Shown here: positions 34,752-48,669 of the stretch, piece by piece
Layout: the number at the start of each line of letters is the position of its first letter
Numbering within the stretch: the stretch's first letter is position 1
Assembly: GCF_910592395.1 (NCBI RefSeq)
Contig: NC_088309.1
Coordinates: 7,690,501 to 7,754,500, forward strand
Origin: Lineus longissimus
Lineage: Eukaryota; Nemertea; Pilidiophora; Heteronemertea; Lineidae
DNA length: 64,000 nucleotides
Direction of reading: 5' to 3'
Notes under the pieces: model-generated
What the model saw: only the letters and a program-made list of their open reading frames with translations
What the model was told of the DNA's origin: nothing
Databases searched by the model: none
Made by a program: the position numbers and the translations under genes

Positions 34752-35710
34752 ACCCCTTTATTACCGTCTACCGTCTCCATCATACGCCTGCGGAAGAGTA
34801 TGATCTGCATGTAGAAAGATACTAAACTAGGTCGTTAGTACTTCTGTATACGACAAAACCTCATGGCGATCCACCGTCGTTGTGCGTATATCCATTCTTC
34901 GGCATACAAAACCTCGATTCAGTAGGAATCAGAAAACGTTTAGAATGTCTTTAAACCAGCAATTTCTAGTGTCATATTTGAATTTTTTGTTGTTCAGTTC
35001 AATTGTGATCTAAAACAAGTTGAACAATATATTTCAACGAATAACAATAATAACGACAATAACATATAGCAATTCCATCACATTCAAGGTACGTCCAATG
35101 ACATCATGAATTATATCAACATCGCTTTCATTTCTCATGCTGAGTTCATCTTGCGAGCTCGAGATGTCCTTGCAAAAGCTTTCCGGAAAATTGAAGATAT
35201 TGTACAGTTCCCTGTCCTACATGTACATCACGTCTGCCGTTTTGGAGGACAGGACGAGGTGTGTCCCAGTAGATTTTAATGGCCCGGGTCCATTAGCACT
35301 TAACTCAGCAATCCGAACGAGAGGCACAAACGAGATAACAGGCTGACTACTTTCCCCGATCGTAGTGTTCCCTGCTAATGCACTGACGACTTAACCATGG
35401 TAAAATGTGATTGACAAATGCATGTAGGACACAAGAGAAAGCAGTGTTTCCGTAGATTATTTAGGTATAAGCATCACAGGAACCAAGTCACCCGAGTTCA
35501 CATTTTACATATATATCAGCGTACAGCTGATTCCGTTAGCCCAATTGTGTTGGGACAGCTGACTACAGTGAACATGAATACGTTACACGGACATCAAGTG
35601 TTCCATCAATCGATCAGGATACTCAATTTGTCGGCTGATTTATTGATCGTCCTTGTAAAGCTGCGTCCCTCCGCTGGGCCACTCGGCTTATTGTTGTCAT
35701 CTCATTCCAG

Positions 35711-36396
35711 CTCATTCGCCGGTCTATCCAATTTGATGGACATCATTAGCACCCTAATGCAATAGAGCGCTATGACTATTCCGGGTGATGAGGAAAGCAA
35801 GCGTAGAATACAAGCCATGGATTGATCAAACATTTGATGTGGTACCAGGAACTGAATTGTCATGGAGTAGATACTGACAACATAAAGGTCTAAGCATTCC
35901 AAACAGAACCTCTGTTCCCACCAAAACACGTGGCGTATTCTAGTCAACTCATTCACCGGTCTATATAATTGGATGGACATCATTAGCACCCTAATGCAAT
36001 AGAGCGCTGTGACTATTCCGAGTGATGTGAGAAGTAAGCGTATAGAATACAAGCCGTGGGTTGATCAATCATTTATGTTTGGACGTTTGGGAACTGAATT
36101 GTCATGGAGCAAACACGTCTACATTCCGAACGATATACATATGTATATCTGTCCCTAAGAAAGCACAGGGTATATTGCGGTGAACTCATTGGTCCAACTT
36201 ATTCATGTTATTCGCCGGTCTATCTGAGTTGATGCACATCATTAGCACCCTAACCCAATAGAGAGATGGCGCTAGTCCGAGAGATGAAGAAAGCAAGCGC
36301 AGAATACAAGCCATGGGTTGACCAAACATTTGTTGGGATGTCCTGTGTTTGGTGGGAACTGAACTGGCGTGGAGCAAATACTGACAACTATAGGCC
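35711..36396. repeat. Three diverged tandem copies of a 170-190-bp segment
   Basis: Copies at about 35711-35880, 35948-36120 and 36208-36396 share CGCCGGTCTAT, ACATCATTAGCACCCTAA, CAATAGAG and ATACAAGCC(A/G)TGG. Spacing is 237 and about 260 bp. On the minus strand two copies lie in one 116-codon frame with a hydrophobic core, but no protein family is recognised. Confidence 0.8.
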
Positions 36397-38242
36397 ATCG
36401 GGATATATCGCTTCATCGCAACTTGTTTGTCATCTTTGAAGTTTTGTAAGGGGAGAGAAATCCCTAGCCAAACGCTTTCACCACATGCCAGAAGCTCTGC
36501 ATTGACACACTGGTAATCATCAAACCTGTACGTATTTTAAAACTCGTATCATCAATTCGCTTACTTTGCTGACATTCCGAGATTAGAATTTGAAGTGATC
36601 TCGAAGAAGATTGATGCGACTGTCGACAAGTTTAATCACAGTATATTTCCGTTTAGTAATAAATCGTTTCGGTAATGACAAACTCAACTTTTTTTAGATA
36701 TATATCGTGCTTGATATTAGAAGATTCTTCATCATACAAGTTGAAATGCTTATCCCATAGTCAACAGATACATCTTAAAGGCTTTTTACACAATATCATT
36801 AGGATATAGACGTTACGGGTGCCCTTCTTAAACAAATATTAGGCGTGAGCAGTTAGTACTCTCTTGCAATTTTATGATTGGATCCTTCACTTACTGAAAG
36901 AATGCCGGGGGAATAAGTTGGTGGTCTAGAGGAATCTCCTTTGTTTCACTATACCGAAAAAAGGTATTTATTCGACATTTCCTGTGTTATATACATGATA
37001 CAGTGGCTCCCCGAGGCTGTAGTCAGGTAGGGCCGGGTCGCCTGACATGAAGAATGTATTGGCTACCGAGATTCCCATTTGAGTTAAGATACTTGTAGGT
37101 CGGGATTGAAAAAGAGGCTAGGCTATATGAAGTAAGAGTTGATCTTCAAAAACGAGAACACTGTTGGCTCCATAACACTTACCGAACTTCCATCACAGTG
37201 ACTTGGGCAACACGAATTAATTGATTAGTAAATAACAATACTATACATCTTATGGAACGATCACAAGATAATCCTGCCCCCCCCCCCCCCATATACACAC
37301 TCTCGCCAAGAAATTGCTTTTAAAAGAAATTTATTGTTTTCCCAAGCTGAGCTCTCCTAATTTTATAGCAGAAATGAAGACGGGTAATTCAAAGCGATAA
37401 GCAAGCATCCCTAATTTAAATGAAGTGAAGTATTGATATGCGGTTTCATTACGTATGCCTTTTGCACTTAATGTAAAGACGCGTATCGAATTCTTCTTTC
37501 TTTTTCAATGTCTGAAATGTCTCTCAAAGAGTTTGTAAATACAAGTCATTGATCCTTGAATATGAGTATGTTTGTGAAGAGACTCATCACGTACAAGTGA
37601 AAGTAGTACAGGGTGACCAAAAAATGCAACCCATGACGATAGGAGTTCGTTACGTGTACCACATCCCCCAAGACGACCGTCTGTTTAATGACCAACGCAA
37701 AACGACCAGGCCAGATCAAAAGATCTGGAGGGCCCACAATGTGTCGGACGGATGCTGACAGGACGAGAGCCACTCTCAGCCCATTTCGCAACTAAGGATT
37801 TGATCCTGGCATCGAAAGCTTAGAGGAAGAAAAACACCAGTTTTGGTAAGCGGTAAGAAAAGAAAGAACGAAAAAGCCACTGAGTGGTAATTTTTTCAAG
37901 CATCTTCAGAAAAGGTCGACTCTAGCACTATATCCCACTCGGCGAGCTTGAAGCAAACCTAGAATGATTATTCCAAACCAATCGCCGTTCTATCTGCCTG
38001 ATTGACTCATAAATGCCAAAAGTTAAACGTTGGCCACCAAAAAAGAGAACCTTAGGTCAGTGGACAAGTTTTATGATCCGTGACTGAATTCTGATGTGAA
38101 GAGTCGTTCTGGAATCCGGGTCAGTAACTGTCATTTGATGATGTCATTTGAAGTCGGAGATCAGACAAGCCCTCTCACCAATTGCTTCTTGGTTCAGCTA
38201 GTTGCTTGAATGGGCAATGAGCTTGAAAAATCGACCTAATGT

Positions 38243-38690
38243 TTAATGTCCTTCCAAATGCTCCTCATCAGCGTCTGTTACCAGGTGATTAGAGCAATCA
38301 GTCTGCAAGCGAGCAATCCTGGGCGGCGGTCAACTTGGACGAAGCTACTTCATTCTGCTTTAGATCCGTCGTTTGGTATCATTAGGTTTTAAGCTTTTCC
38401 ATCACAAAGTGTTGGTCCGAATGGTTAGCAGTAAAGCCAGAAAAAGCTATGCCTAAATGTTCAGTGTACCTTAAAATCTCCTCATCAACATCATTTACCA
38501 ACAATATACAAATCAAACACCCAATTTGTGATGAGCTTGTTCATTTGACGTCGGGTCCATCCTAGATTTAGGTCAAGGTGTTTTGCGAGATGATGGCTAT
38601 TCAGCCAGAATATCCATCTATAATTTTCTAATGTCCCTCCAAATACCCCTCATCAACCTCTTTCACCAAGTGATTAGAGCCATTCAGTAA
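38243..38690. repeat. Imperfect direct repeat around ACC(A)AGTGATTAGAGC
   Basis: Copies near 38243-38310 and 38631-38690 share TGTCC(T/C)TCCAAAT, CTCATCA and TGATTAGAGC; a weaker third lies near 38467-38510. Confidence 0.6.
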
Positions 38691-41600
38691 AGACTGGAAA
38701 CAGTCAATTTTAGAGAGAAAATGCTACTTCATCTGGCTTTATAGATGCATCACTTGACTGAAAGCTAATGCGCTAGAATTAACTCAGGCTGCCTTATCAT
38801 CGCTTTCGTTACACAACTGAATGATACCAAGAGCCACGTCCTTGTTCGTTGATGACAGCTTGGAATTGACGTTCGTTTCACTGCAATACGTGTTGCAGTA
38901 TCTAGATAGTGTGATTTTTGTGAAATTTGCGAATAAACGAGATTCGCAAATTTTCTTTTGATTTGGAAAACCTGAAAGAACTTTCGTAATAAAGAAGCCA
39001 AAAATGGGCAGTTTGCTATCCAGCAATATTTTGAAATGATCTCCGATAATGTAAATGGCTGGATGCAAGGTGATGAAGGCATTAACATAAAAGGCGTCTC
39101 TCCTCCAAACTAAATACCTCATGGAACTTTGCCACTTTTTGGACTTTTTAGTTAATCAATGAATTACCACTTTAGCTTTACTTCAGCTCTCAGGGGGATG
39201 GCGATAGTTTTTGAAGATGTTTAACTGGTTAAGCCATAAAGTACCTCTATTTTGGATTTTCCTGCCAAATCAGATTTACAAGTAGCGAAGGAGCTTCATC
39301 GTAGATTACTTTCACGCAGCTTCAAACCCTCACCTATAATTGGTACAAGAATCTGGGCATTATTGGCTTTTGAATCGAACTGAACTTCTTGGCAGTTAGA
39401 CCAACGGAGTGGTAAAACCGTGAGTAGTTCACGATGTGGCGTCTTGGGTTTTCTTCCTTCTTGCTCCGCGGCCTTCGGAGTATCGCCTGTTTCTCGGTGG
39501 AGTAGACCAGGGCAATAATGCACCATCATTTAAATCAGGAATGTTTATTTTACCAACGGGAACTTTCAGGTATGCCTCACGAGATGATCGATTCCATTCC
39601 ACATTCCCGGGCTTCGATCGCAGGATTCCACACGTCTGATACGCATCAAGCCATGGCCAAGACGGTTCCGATCAAACTTTCTCATCATTCTTTTCAACTG
39701 AAATCCAGTATCAACTTTTTGCTAAAAAGATCTATGCATGGCGTATTTTGCCTCATTAGTTTGTCAATTAGTTGATGATCAAGAGTTGATGGCAAAATGT
39801 TTCCAATCGGTTTTTTGTATTTGCGTAAAAGATGTTGATTTTCGGAGAACTTGATGACAAGAAATGAATGCATTTGACACTTCATAATTAGAGTTGTTGA
39901 CTATAGTCATTACAGTACGAGTCCCAACTGTCAGAATGAAAGATAACATCATTATCATCATGACCATTTGGGACCCTTACAATGAGAAGTCGACAACTCT
40001 AGGAAAAGAATAAAATAACAGTATAACAAGTTTATCTCTTATATAATTTCAGTTTATTTCTGAACTGCCTGATAATCAGCATTGGTCAACTGCGACATCA
40101 CTAATGATGGCATACAACATACATTTATACACGTACATGTATATCCATAATATAAATTTGACATAATGTTATATTATCACAACCACATTTGCTACGGTAC
40201 AAATGTACATGTATCATATTACTTTAAAAGATACTGATATTATACACCAATAACTTAAAAGTTCCCATTCAAAATGACTAGATAATTCAATGTTCCCCTC
40301 CGAAAAAGATTCGGAAAAAAACAGTAAGTTGCACAACCCACTTACTAATATAAACATCATAACTGCATTATCCTTTAAAAAAACCTTTAGCAGCGCTCCA
40401 AGGCCCGACCCACTGCACCCAGTTGTTGATGACATTTCTCAAGTCTATTGCCATGCACCGATGTAATCAGTCAGTCTTATCTCAAACGATAAGTACAATG
40501 CGAGTCGTGTCAATTTCCTCAGAAACTGCATGGTATCGAAATCCTTGCGGCACGCATTCAGTGCGTTTGATCTGTGCTCAGTCGCGCCGACACGCTCAGT
40601 CCTTGATGAAGTTATTCGAATATGTAGTATACACCATGCCGTTCACAGAATCTCGATATTTCCCTTAATAGACATCTTACTGAAGTCCGTTGGCAATGAC
40701 GAGAATGATAAATGGCTAAGTTTCATTTTATTAGTCAATAGGTCCAAAACAAAAAAACCTTAACATTTCCTTAATTTTGACTCTAACCCCCCGGAATCGA
40801 CATCAATCTAATCACATTGTGCCTATGATATAAACATAATGAAAAACTGAACAACACGTCATCTGAAAAGACATCACAAAGTTCTCCTGTGTACGAGATT
40901 ATCCAGGGCAACGTAATTTCCATACCTTTCTTTAAGAAAGCTTATAACTTTCGCTGTGTCTTCTCACTTTGATAGTTGGGTGTACGATAGCGCCTACCAA
41001 CTGATAACTCATCCAGGTAGCCTTCTAATGCATAGCCGAATTTGAAAAATGCATTACGTGATGTACTATTAGAACCTCCATCTGCGGTTCTGAAGGAGTG
41101 AATGGCAGATGATCTGTCTCCTTTTATAGTGGAGCCCATGTTTAATCAATCAACAAATCTCAAAATCCGGATTATATCCACAACACCTTACTTTTTACGA
41201 CCACAGTGTGCGTATAACATGAACATCAGAAAGAAACTGAACAATACATCATCTCAATATGAGACCGTCATATGGGATAGTTTATAAAAATAATACTTTC
41301 TTTTAGCACATGATGATTAGTAAAATGTTGGATTACATGATATATGGATCGCCATCTTTTGTGCGAATGAAGACGAGCTGTAGAAAAGGGTAGAATAGGA
41401 ACACGATATTGATATTAACATGATATGACAAGATTGGTGTCTGGAGTATAAGTGTACTATACTTAAAAGCCTAACTATATAGAGTCCTACGTCATAATAT
41501 TTATCTACATGTAGAATGTTAGAGGGTTATATCATTTTTGGCATCGTGCAACATGTTCAAGGAATGACCAGTGTACTCCATAGCAAGCTGGCAACCTTTC

Positions 41601-42100
41601 GTACGGATTTTGAGATAATCTTATATTGATTATGGAGAAGATGAGATGAGAGGAATTTTAATCTATTTTTGGCAAATAAGTTAATAAAGGTACACGTTCA
41701 TCATACGAACAATGTTAAACGCAAGTTAGTTGGTATTTCGAAGGAAACTTCGGAATAACCTACCGACGCCCGCCTCGGAATGCCCCTCGAAAAATGCCTC
41801 GCTTCATCATCGGTCCTGGAAAGGTATTCAAGGTACATGTATTATCATGACTTCATGTTTAGTTTATGAATCATAATATTTCAGCATTTTACTTATAGTT
41901 GTTAGAGTCTCGGTCATTTCCTGTTGTCAAGAAAATGCATTTTCGGTGATGGAGTAAGCAATTTCAGAGGTCAATGTCTTGTTTTTAATCACCGCACGAT
42001 GATTAACGGAATACCTGATTAAGTATCAAATCATTGCTGAATGTCTGATAAGCTGCGTTGACAGCAACGACAATATTTGTCGTATCCCTGATATTGCCAG

Positions 42101-42475
42101 TACGGGGTGATTAAAAAAATCCCACCCATGATCATGTCGATGCTACTGCAGAAATCCACGAGGACAAGCCCAAAGCAATCCAAAACCTGAAAACGGCAAT
42201 AGCAGTCATGGAAAAGCGTAGCCTGTCAGGAATGCGTTTCTGTCGTATTAACAATGAAATGTGCTTGATATGCCTTTTTTTGTTTTGACCATTTTCTTGA
42301 AAGGGCATACTACAAAGCCTAAAAGACCATCGTCGTGAAACTTGGTATGAAAGTCAGGCATAGATTTAACTTAATGTATAAGCTCATAATCTGGACTTGA
42401 TTCGATAGGATACCTTCGATTCTAAATTTTATCAAAATGTTCATGGGTGGCACTTTTTTTGGGTCATCCTGAATA
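42101..42475. mobile_element. Tc1/mariner-type relic or MITE, 375 bp
   Basis: The ends form terminal inverted repeats. The left end reads GGGGTGATTAAAAAAAT then CCACCCATGA; the right end, read on the opposite strand, reads AGGATGACCCAAAAAAAGT then CCACCCATGA. TA lies at both outer edges, as expected for a TA target duplication. Inside, 42150-42270 on the plus strand reads EDKPKAIQNLKTAI and onward, which resembles the C-terminal end of IS630/Tc1-type transposases. No catalytic domain is present. Confidence 0.55.
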
Positions 42476-42575
42476 GATGGTCCCACACAAAGTTTACCAC
42501 ATGAAAATTTATAACTTTTTCACACCGCCATTGAAAATACAGTACATCAATATCACTGACGACACTACAATCTGC

Positions 42576-44266
42576 TTACAGCGTCACTAGTTGTGCTTTG
42601 ATATGGTGGCAATCACGATGATGATGTCTGTGATGACTCTGTTTCAACCTGAATTCTATTACGCTGTATAATCCAAGTGATATGACGAGCACAGAAGCGA
42701 GGATATAGAGTTTGGTCTCCACACACAAGAAGTAACTGTAGCCGAATGCCAAGGCGAATCCCAAGGATTGAAATATACGATACGCTGCGAACGCGGCCTC
42801 TTGCTTTTCAGGAAACAGCACCCCGAACAAGGCTGAAAGAAGATTATACAGGAAATTAGATTTGGCAGATATTTTAGCACATCAGTACCCTGAAGGATGT
42901 CTATTAAGTGTTCTTCGTATTCTAAGAATCCGGGCCAAAAAATACCGACAGATTGCTTGGATATTCTCAGCAAATTGGTTCCGTAATTTAAAAAGGATGG
43001 TGATGAGATAACGTCCCAATGTACACCACATGCATTGCTATTTTTTACGTATCAGTTCTACTTTTTTTAGATAGAAGTTTCTGATAAATTATCTTCATCT
43101 GTACAAACGTGCAAAGGTTTACTGAGGCACAACCAGTGCCGCTGTCCAAAAAATAAAACAATTGTGATTGTCTCAGATACCGACTAAAGACTTTTAATTA
43201 GTTTTCTTAAAGATATATATTTTTCTTTTCCTTTTTAGTGACAACTAGTTAAATCAAATACACATTCGAAAATTCAATAAGGTCTGATTTAAAAAAAATT
43301 AAACCTGAAAAGTGTTGCCCATGTGTGAAGTGTATTTAACGCCATAATAATAATAATAATACTAATACAGCATACAACCCATATATTATCACCAATGTAT
43401 TGTATCTTCTCCCAGATAGCATTTGTTGATTAGTTGATCTTATTGCAGAGTTAACCTTTCATCTGTACAAATGAGATTTACTTGTTCCTGAATATAATAA
43501 CTAGCTCATTGCTGGCGGGGATTGTCAGACGCTAGCTCTATCACGTTCTGTCGCAGTCGCTCGAAACAAATTTAGCCCCAGGGAAATCATTGAAACAGAC
43601 CGAAAATTCCGTTGTCATTCCAAATTCGGATGTTATAATGTCAAGGGAGAAGTTGATTTGGGGGTAAAGTCACTTAACCCACGCACTATATTAAACAATG
43701 CACATCGACAGAAGGAAGCTACTGGTTTATATTTGATAGACCAGAAATTACATTTTTTTCGATAATGGCTCACTGGGAGACCTATTTGGACTAAATTGAG
43801 CGGAGTTGCAATGTTTTCGCAGAACCACATCAATAAAAACGCCATTAACTTCAATTTAGGGTTCCTCATGTGTCCCGTGGGTGTAATTGGTCGAATATGA
43901 ATTTGGAAAGGTAGATATTTTCCGTCGTTTTTGTCAAAACAAACTTGGCATTTCTAAACTCTTGGACTGCAATGAAATTAAGTTGCTTAGCTACTTACTG
44001 TTGCTCTGGGTCTGCCAAATAGCGTCACACAGGCCCAGACACGCTGCTACCACGTAGAACATAGGAATGTCTTCGATGCTCGGCTTCCAGAGGTAGAGGG
44101 CCAGAATGAGACTGGCGTGAAAGACAGCACCAGCGATTACAATAGCTATCCTCTTGATGTGCTTGACTAGGAAACCAATGACGAATGCACTTGCTGCAGT
44201 GATAGCACCAAATGTAATCATGGTGAAGCCGATATTGTGGACACCAAGTGCACAGTTCACGTACGA
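42576..44266 (-). CDS. UNC93A: UNC93A-like membrane protein, C-terminal two exons
   Basis: UNC93-family proteins are multi-helix membrane proteins related to major facilitator transporters; UNC93A function is poorly known. Exons 44266-43999 and 42832-42576 join in phase 1 and end at a stop. The first reads SYVNCALGVHNIGF, then helices, then GLCDAIWQTQSN; the second reads LFGVLFPEKQEAAFAAYRIF, SLGFALAFGYS and CVETKLYIL. These match the conserved C-terminal blocks of UNC93A (DAVWQTQ, EAAFANYR, AFGYSMFLC). A histidine-rich tail (HHRHHHRDCHH) precedes the stop. A tiny minus-strand exon candidate near 44507-44483 (LKLVSLIP between TTTTCAG and GTGAGA) would fit the preceding block, but the exon that should link it was not found. 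The N-terminal three quarters were not located. Confidence 0.88.
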
Positions 44267-47200
44267 CTGGAACGAGAGAGACGAGCATTGGAAGAGTTAG
44301 GCGTTGTTGATAGGAAAGACTGTAATACGATAGAGAAATAGAGGTAATTCAGGTGTTCCCCTAGTCTGTTCCATACACGTCAGACAGAATGTTTCTCGCG
44401 ACTGAAAAGTATGGCCACATTAGCTGTCTATTCTATACATGGTAATACTGAAATTTCGGGAACAACCAAAACGTCTCACCGGTATTAAAGAGACAAGCTT
44501 CAATCTGAAAAAAAGAAATACGATGGGTGAAGCAAGCTATAGGCTTTTCAGAAGAATATGCTCTTTTAGATGATCTAATTGTGACCAAGCACAATTTCTA
44601 AGTAAAGACATCTCATTTTCGTCTTCATTTGAGCGTTTTTTTGGTCTGGATAGGGGCCGATCCTTCTCATAGATATTTTGAAACTCGGCTCATTACATGT
44701 GGAAAAGATACATGATTTTTACCTTACATTCTGAAAAAAACCTCTAGATACTCAGGTCAAAACCCGAACATTCGACCATCGTCACTAGAACTCGATTCCA
44801 TGTTGTGTTATGACCACTTTTATCGTCTTCCATATGCCAGCCTGCATATGATCGCAAGCAGTTTCGCCTGAGTCTAATTAGCTTAAAAGCATTCCCTAAA
44901 AAACGTAGTAGCCGCCACTCTAAGTACTTAAGATTAAACATATCTAATTTCCAAGCAAATAATGTTATAACAAGATAGATTAAATACAATTATTCCATTT
45001 TAAGACGCACTTCGAGTCTTGTTGCTTCCGCTATTTAGAATATTTTAGAGACATACATTACACAAAAATCTAATATATAGAGGCTTAGATGTAAAGAAAT
45101 GAATCTATTAGTATACTTAACAGTATCTGCTTGAGGGGCTAAAGAACATTTGTTATGCTCACGAGAAATCCGTTCGATAGTAAGGGATTTTGGTACTATT
45201 TGTTGGCTCTTCGTCTATTTCATATCAAATGACTCAGAAACATAGCTATTCAAATTTATTGTCATCCAACCATAATAATTGATAATGATAAAACAATGTC
45301 AGCTTATGTTCAGAAAATACTGTAGTGTGCATTTCATGAAGTATCACGACCCGACGATCCTGATTTCCCCGGGCCCAATAGTTCTTCGTTCTATTTCCAG
45401 CACGGAACACACAGGAATAGGGTCATGCCTATTATCGCTTCATAGGGGTGAGGTGATGGCCTGAAGCCCCTTTTATCAAAGTAAACAAGACCCAATTCCA
45501 TTCATCTAACGTCATAAACAGAAACTGCGTCGGCGTTTGTATTAATTTTCAAACAATATTGCTGCTGCGCCATGAATACTAATGCAAATGCTAAATGAAA
45601 TTGTGATCTCTTGGGATTTTCTTGTTTCCATAACTAACCGTCTCAGCCGTGCTTGCGCAAACGCGCGGCTGCCCGAGACACAGTACGAGGAGAAGAGCAA
45701 CGCGGTGGAGCAAAATGAAACGGCGAGTGGAATGATGTATGATAGGTATAAAGTTGCATTGGAATACTTTGATAAGTAATGGGCCATTCGATCGTAGTTA
45801 TGAGCTTCGAAACTTTGTCGAAGACCCCGTGTTTACGAGATTCAACCGTTGTAAATCAAATTTATTACAACGTGATGCTTTCAACCTATCAGTCAATTTA
45901 ATCAGAAAAATACACTCCGATTATTGGTGATTACTCACCGAAAACACAAGAATTGAACAAATTTTCGATATCTTGAACGGTGTTTGTAATGTAGAATATG
46001 GAAAGGAAAATTCCTTCTTAACATTGTTCGTCGCTGTTGGTTGCCTTGCGCCGACACTAAGTGAGCAATTTCAACAAATTTGTAAAATAAATGGGAAATC
46101 ACGATATATCAGTTTGTTTGATGATGTTGCTAGGGGAAAGGAATTGAAAATACAAATTTCAACTGTTCCATCTGCTTCTGCATGGTATTGGTAATGAGGT
46201 ATAGCTTATCACTGCGAGGCACGGCGCTGGAAATTGTTTAAACTCCAGCACCGTGCTCGGCCCAGTGGTAGCTTCTTCAGCCGAATATATAAGATCAACG
46301 GCTTCCTCGTAAAAGTAGGTGGCCGGAACAAGACCCGCTTGTTGGCGCTTCCGAGATTTCCTTCACTCAGAAATGCCAGGCGCCGTGAGGTATGCGGCGC
46401 GTTTTCCGCGGCTAAACGGTAACATGATAAGATCATTAGGAAATAGCGCTAACAAAATCGGCGAAGTGTCGCGCAGATTCGCCTAAAAACATTTCTTTAA
46501 TGATAAATCTAATTTGTGACTGCAGATGAAAGATCCGTGAACCTATTAGACCCATGGGGAATCAAGGATTCAATTATTGCAGAAATGGCCGAGGGAGTTC
46601 TTGGGAAACGATGGTGCGGCTTAATTTGGGTCTCCCTCGCGATGATTTCGCGCCGATACTACCTCAATGGCCTTCAGCGCATGGTTTGTGATCGAATCAT
46701 AGATCCAATGATCAGGAATCGCTACAAGCTAGGAATTAATGAAATGGGAAAAGCAGCCACTCAATGGTACCGTGATTGTTTTCTTAGGGTGTGATAACAT
46801 TCCGGGGGACTCGAATATGCAACAGTTACTTCCTGGGTCATGACTGGTTCAACACAACTGAGGAAATGAAGAACGAGAAAAAAATGGAGGTATCCGATAT
46901 TACAAACCTCGTTCCATGTGTTTGCAGAGTTGGAATGGTATACAACAAGCATGCGAAAACTCCCACGTGTTGCTCAGCATTTTCACTATAAAAGTGAGCT
47001 TTGTCTAGATTTTAACTGTTTTCCCTCTTGTCATATGTTTTCTTTTATCGGTATGCCAGGCTAACAACGGCCAGGATACAAAGTTGATAAAACTCTGGCT
47101 GCATGGGATAATATATCTTGTACTCTCTCCGCGGACTTAAGAGGTCAGAGTCCCATTCTTACTCCAGCCTTTTCCTACATTCTTATCACAACTAAATGTA

Positions 47201-48669
47201 TGACTGGAATCCATTTTTGACCTGTCTACAATGTACCATTCCGCAGCTATATGACTGGAAAACGTCCTCTGAATTCAAATTAACGCCCTACACGCGGAAA
47301 GAAAAGTACGGCATCTATGCGAAACTGACCTCTCATATCTATGGATAGAGTACGTGTATGTTTATGACGTAATCGCAGGACGTAATCAGCTTTTGCATCT
47401 CATTTGAGTCATGCTGTCAGTCAGATTGTGACAGTTGGGTTAACGTCGTCGTTCAAAGCACAGTATTATAAAGGGATTTGTTTCCCTGTTGTAGTCTGGT
47501 AGAACACGCGTCTGATCGAGAGCGCAAAACCATTTCCGACAATGCAATATTACTTTGTATAGTTATCATATAACTTCTTTATTTCCACGCCGGTTGCAGG
47601 CTGGCAGCGATCTAAAGCTCCTTGCATCTATTAGCGAATGTGATAAAAAATAGCCTTTGATGAGAAACCGCATGGTACATGTATATTGTGCGCATGGCCG
47701 TCTTTTTACAGTACGACGAAGAAAAATATCAGACGTTTTTCTTTTTTTCAGAAGATGCACGCTTTCCTCCACAATGAAACTACCACAGATGTTTGCGGTA
47801 CATAATTATGAAGTAGTTATACCTTAGAAGTAGTTACAGTCTATCATTTGTGATCCACATCTTCCCATTGAAAAAAGGCACTCAATGTAATTATCTTGGA
47901 AACTCAGCAATTTTGACAGAAATGAACATCATCATCGCCTTCGAGTGCTTGGATTAGAATTATTACCAAGTTCTTTTTGAAAGCGAACTCTAGTCATTCA
48001 GATCACCTTGTTTGTCAGTATGATAAACACCGTTTTCTCGTGACCACTGACAAGTTTTAGTTACCCTGACTTAAAAACAAATTTTCCGTATCTAATTCGA
48101 GCGGAGATAGCTTTTTTCATCGTTCGGCGATGTTGTCGCATCACAACGCTAAACCGCGAACGTGTCCGCAGGTATAACGTCTAGTGAAAGGCGAAGCTTT
48201 CTTTTCTATTCTTAGACAGAATCTTGACCGGGTGCAAACTCAAATCACTGTTGTATAGCCTACATTGGATTACGTTTCCTTTCCTGAAATGACGTTGTCC
48301 GTAGACAGATGAGGCCGATTGGTTGCGATATGTTCAATCATGTGGGAGAGGCGGCCTATGCGTCCACCTCGCTATATACCAGAGCAGTCATGATATCAGA
48401 TTCTCCCATATCTTTGATAGAAAGAGATAATCGAGTTAGGTCATCGGCGTCGGATATGACGGCGTCTGATGGGCACAGAGAGGCAAGAATGCCCTGTGGA
48501 TCATTGCGTCTTCTCGTATTATTCACTTCCTCATCATGTTTGGTCTCGACCATCCTGAGAAATAAAGGGTCAATGTTCGCCTCTCCGACTCTGCACACAA
48601 ACCCCTGAGACATTTTCCCTCATTGACGAAAGTTCAGACGTTCATCACCTTTAGTCATCATCCGAGCCT
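44267..48669. other. Region upstream of the UNC93A exons; no gene supported
   Basis: If UNC93A is intact, its earlier exons should be here or further right, but only one weak candidate (44483-44507) was seen. There is a GC-rich hairpin at 46219-46256. A 92-codon frame at 46516-46794 has no recognisable domain. Confidence 0.35.
46219..46256. other. GC-rich hairpin, 13-bp arms
   Basis: Arms 46219-46231 (GCACGGCGCTGGA) and 46244-46256 (TCCAGCACCGTGC) pair with one mismatch around a 12-nt AT-rich loop. It lies at the edge of a 220-bp segment more GC-rich than its surroundings. Confidence 0.65.

Larger units (their letters stand above)
34752..42100. other. Gene-poor region with old duplications
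   Basis: I found no recognisable gene. A triplicated segment lies at 35711-36396 and an imperfect repeat at 38243-38690 (both listed). A C-run at 37278 and a GGGTGACCAAAAAA motif at 37611, of the kind found at transposon ends, are also present. A 65-codon minus-strand frame (41139-40942) begins just after a TATAAAAGG at about 41119-41127, but no exon structure follows that I can support. Confidence 0.4.

Noticed and set aside
38765-39122. Two overlapping minus-strand frames of 107 and 112 codons
   Set aside because: Different frames of the same DNA, no domain, no splice signals and no conserved motif visible.
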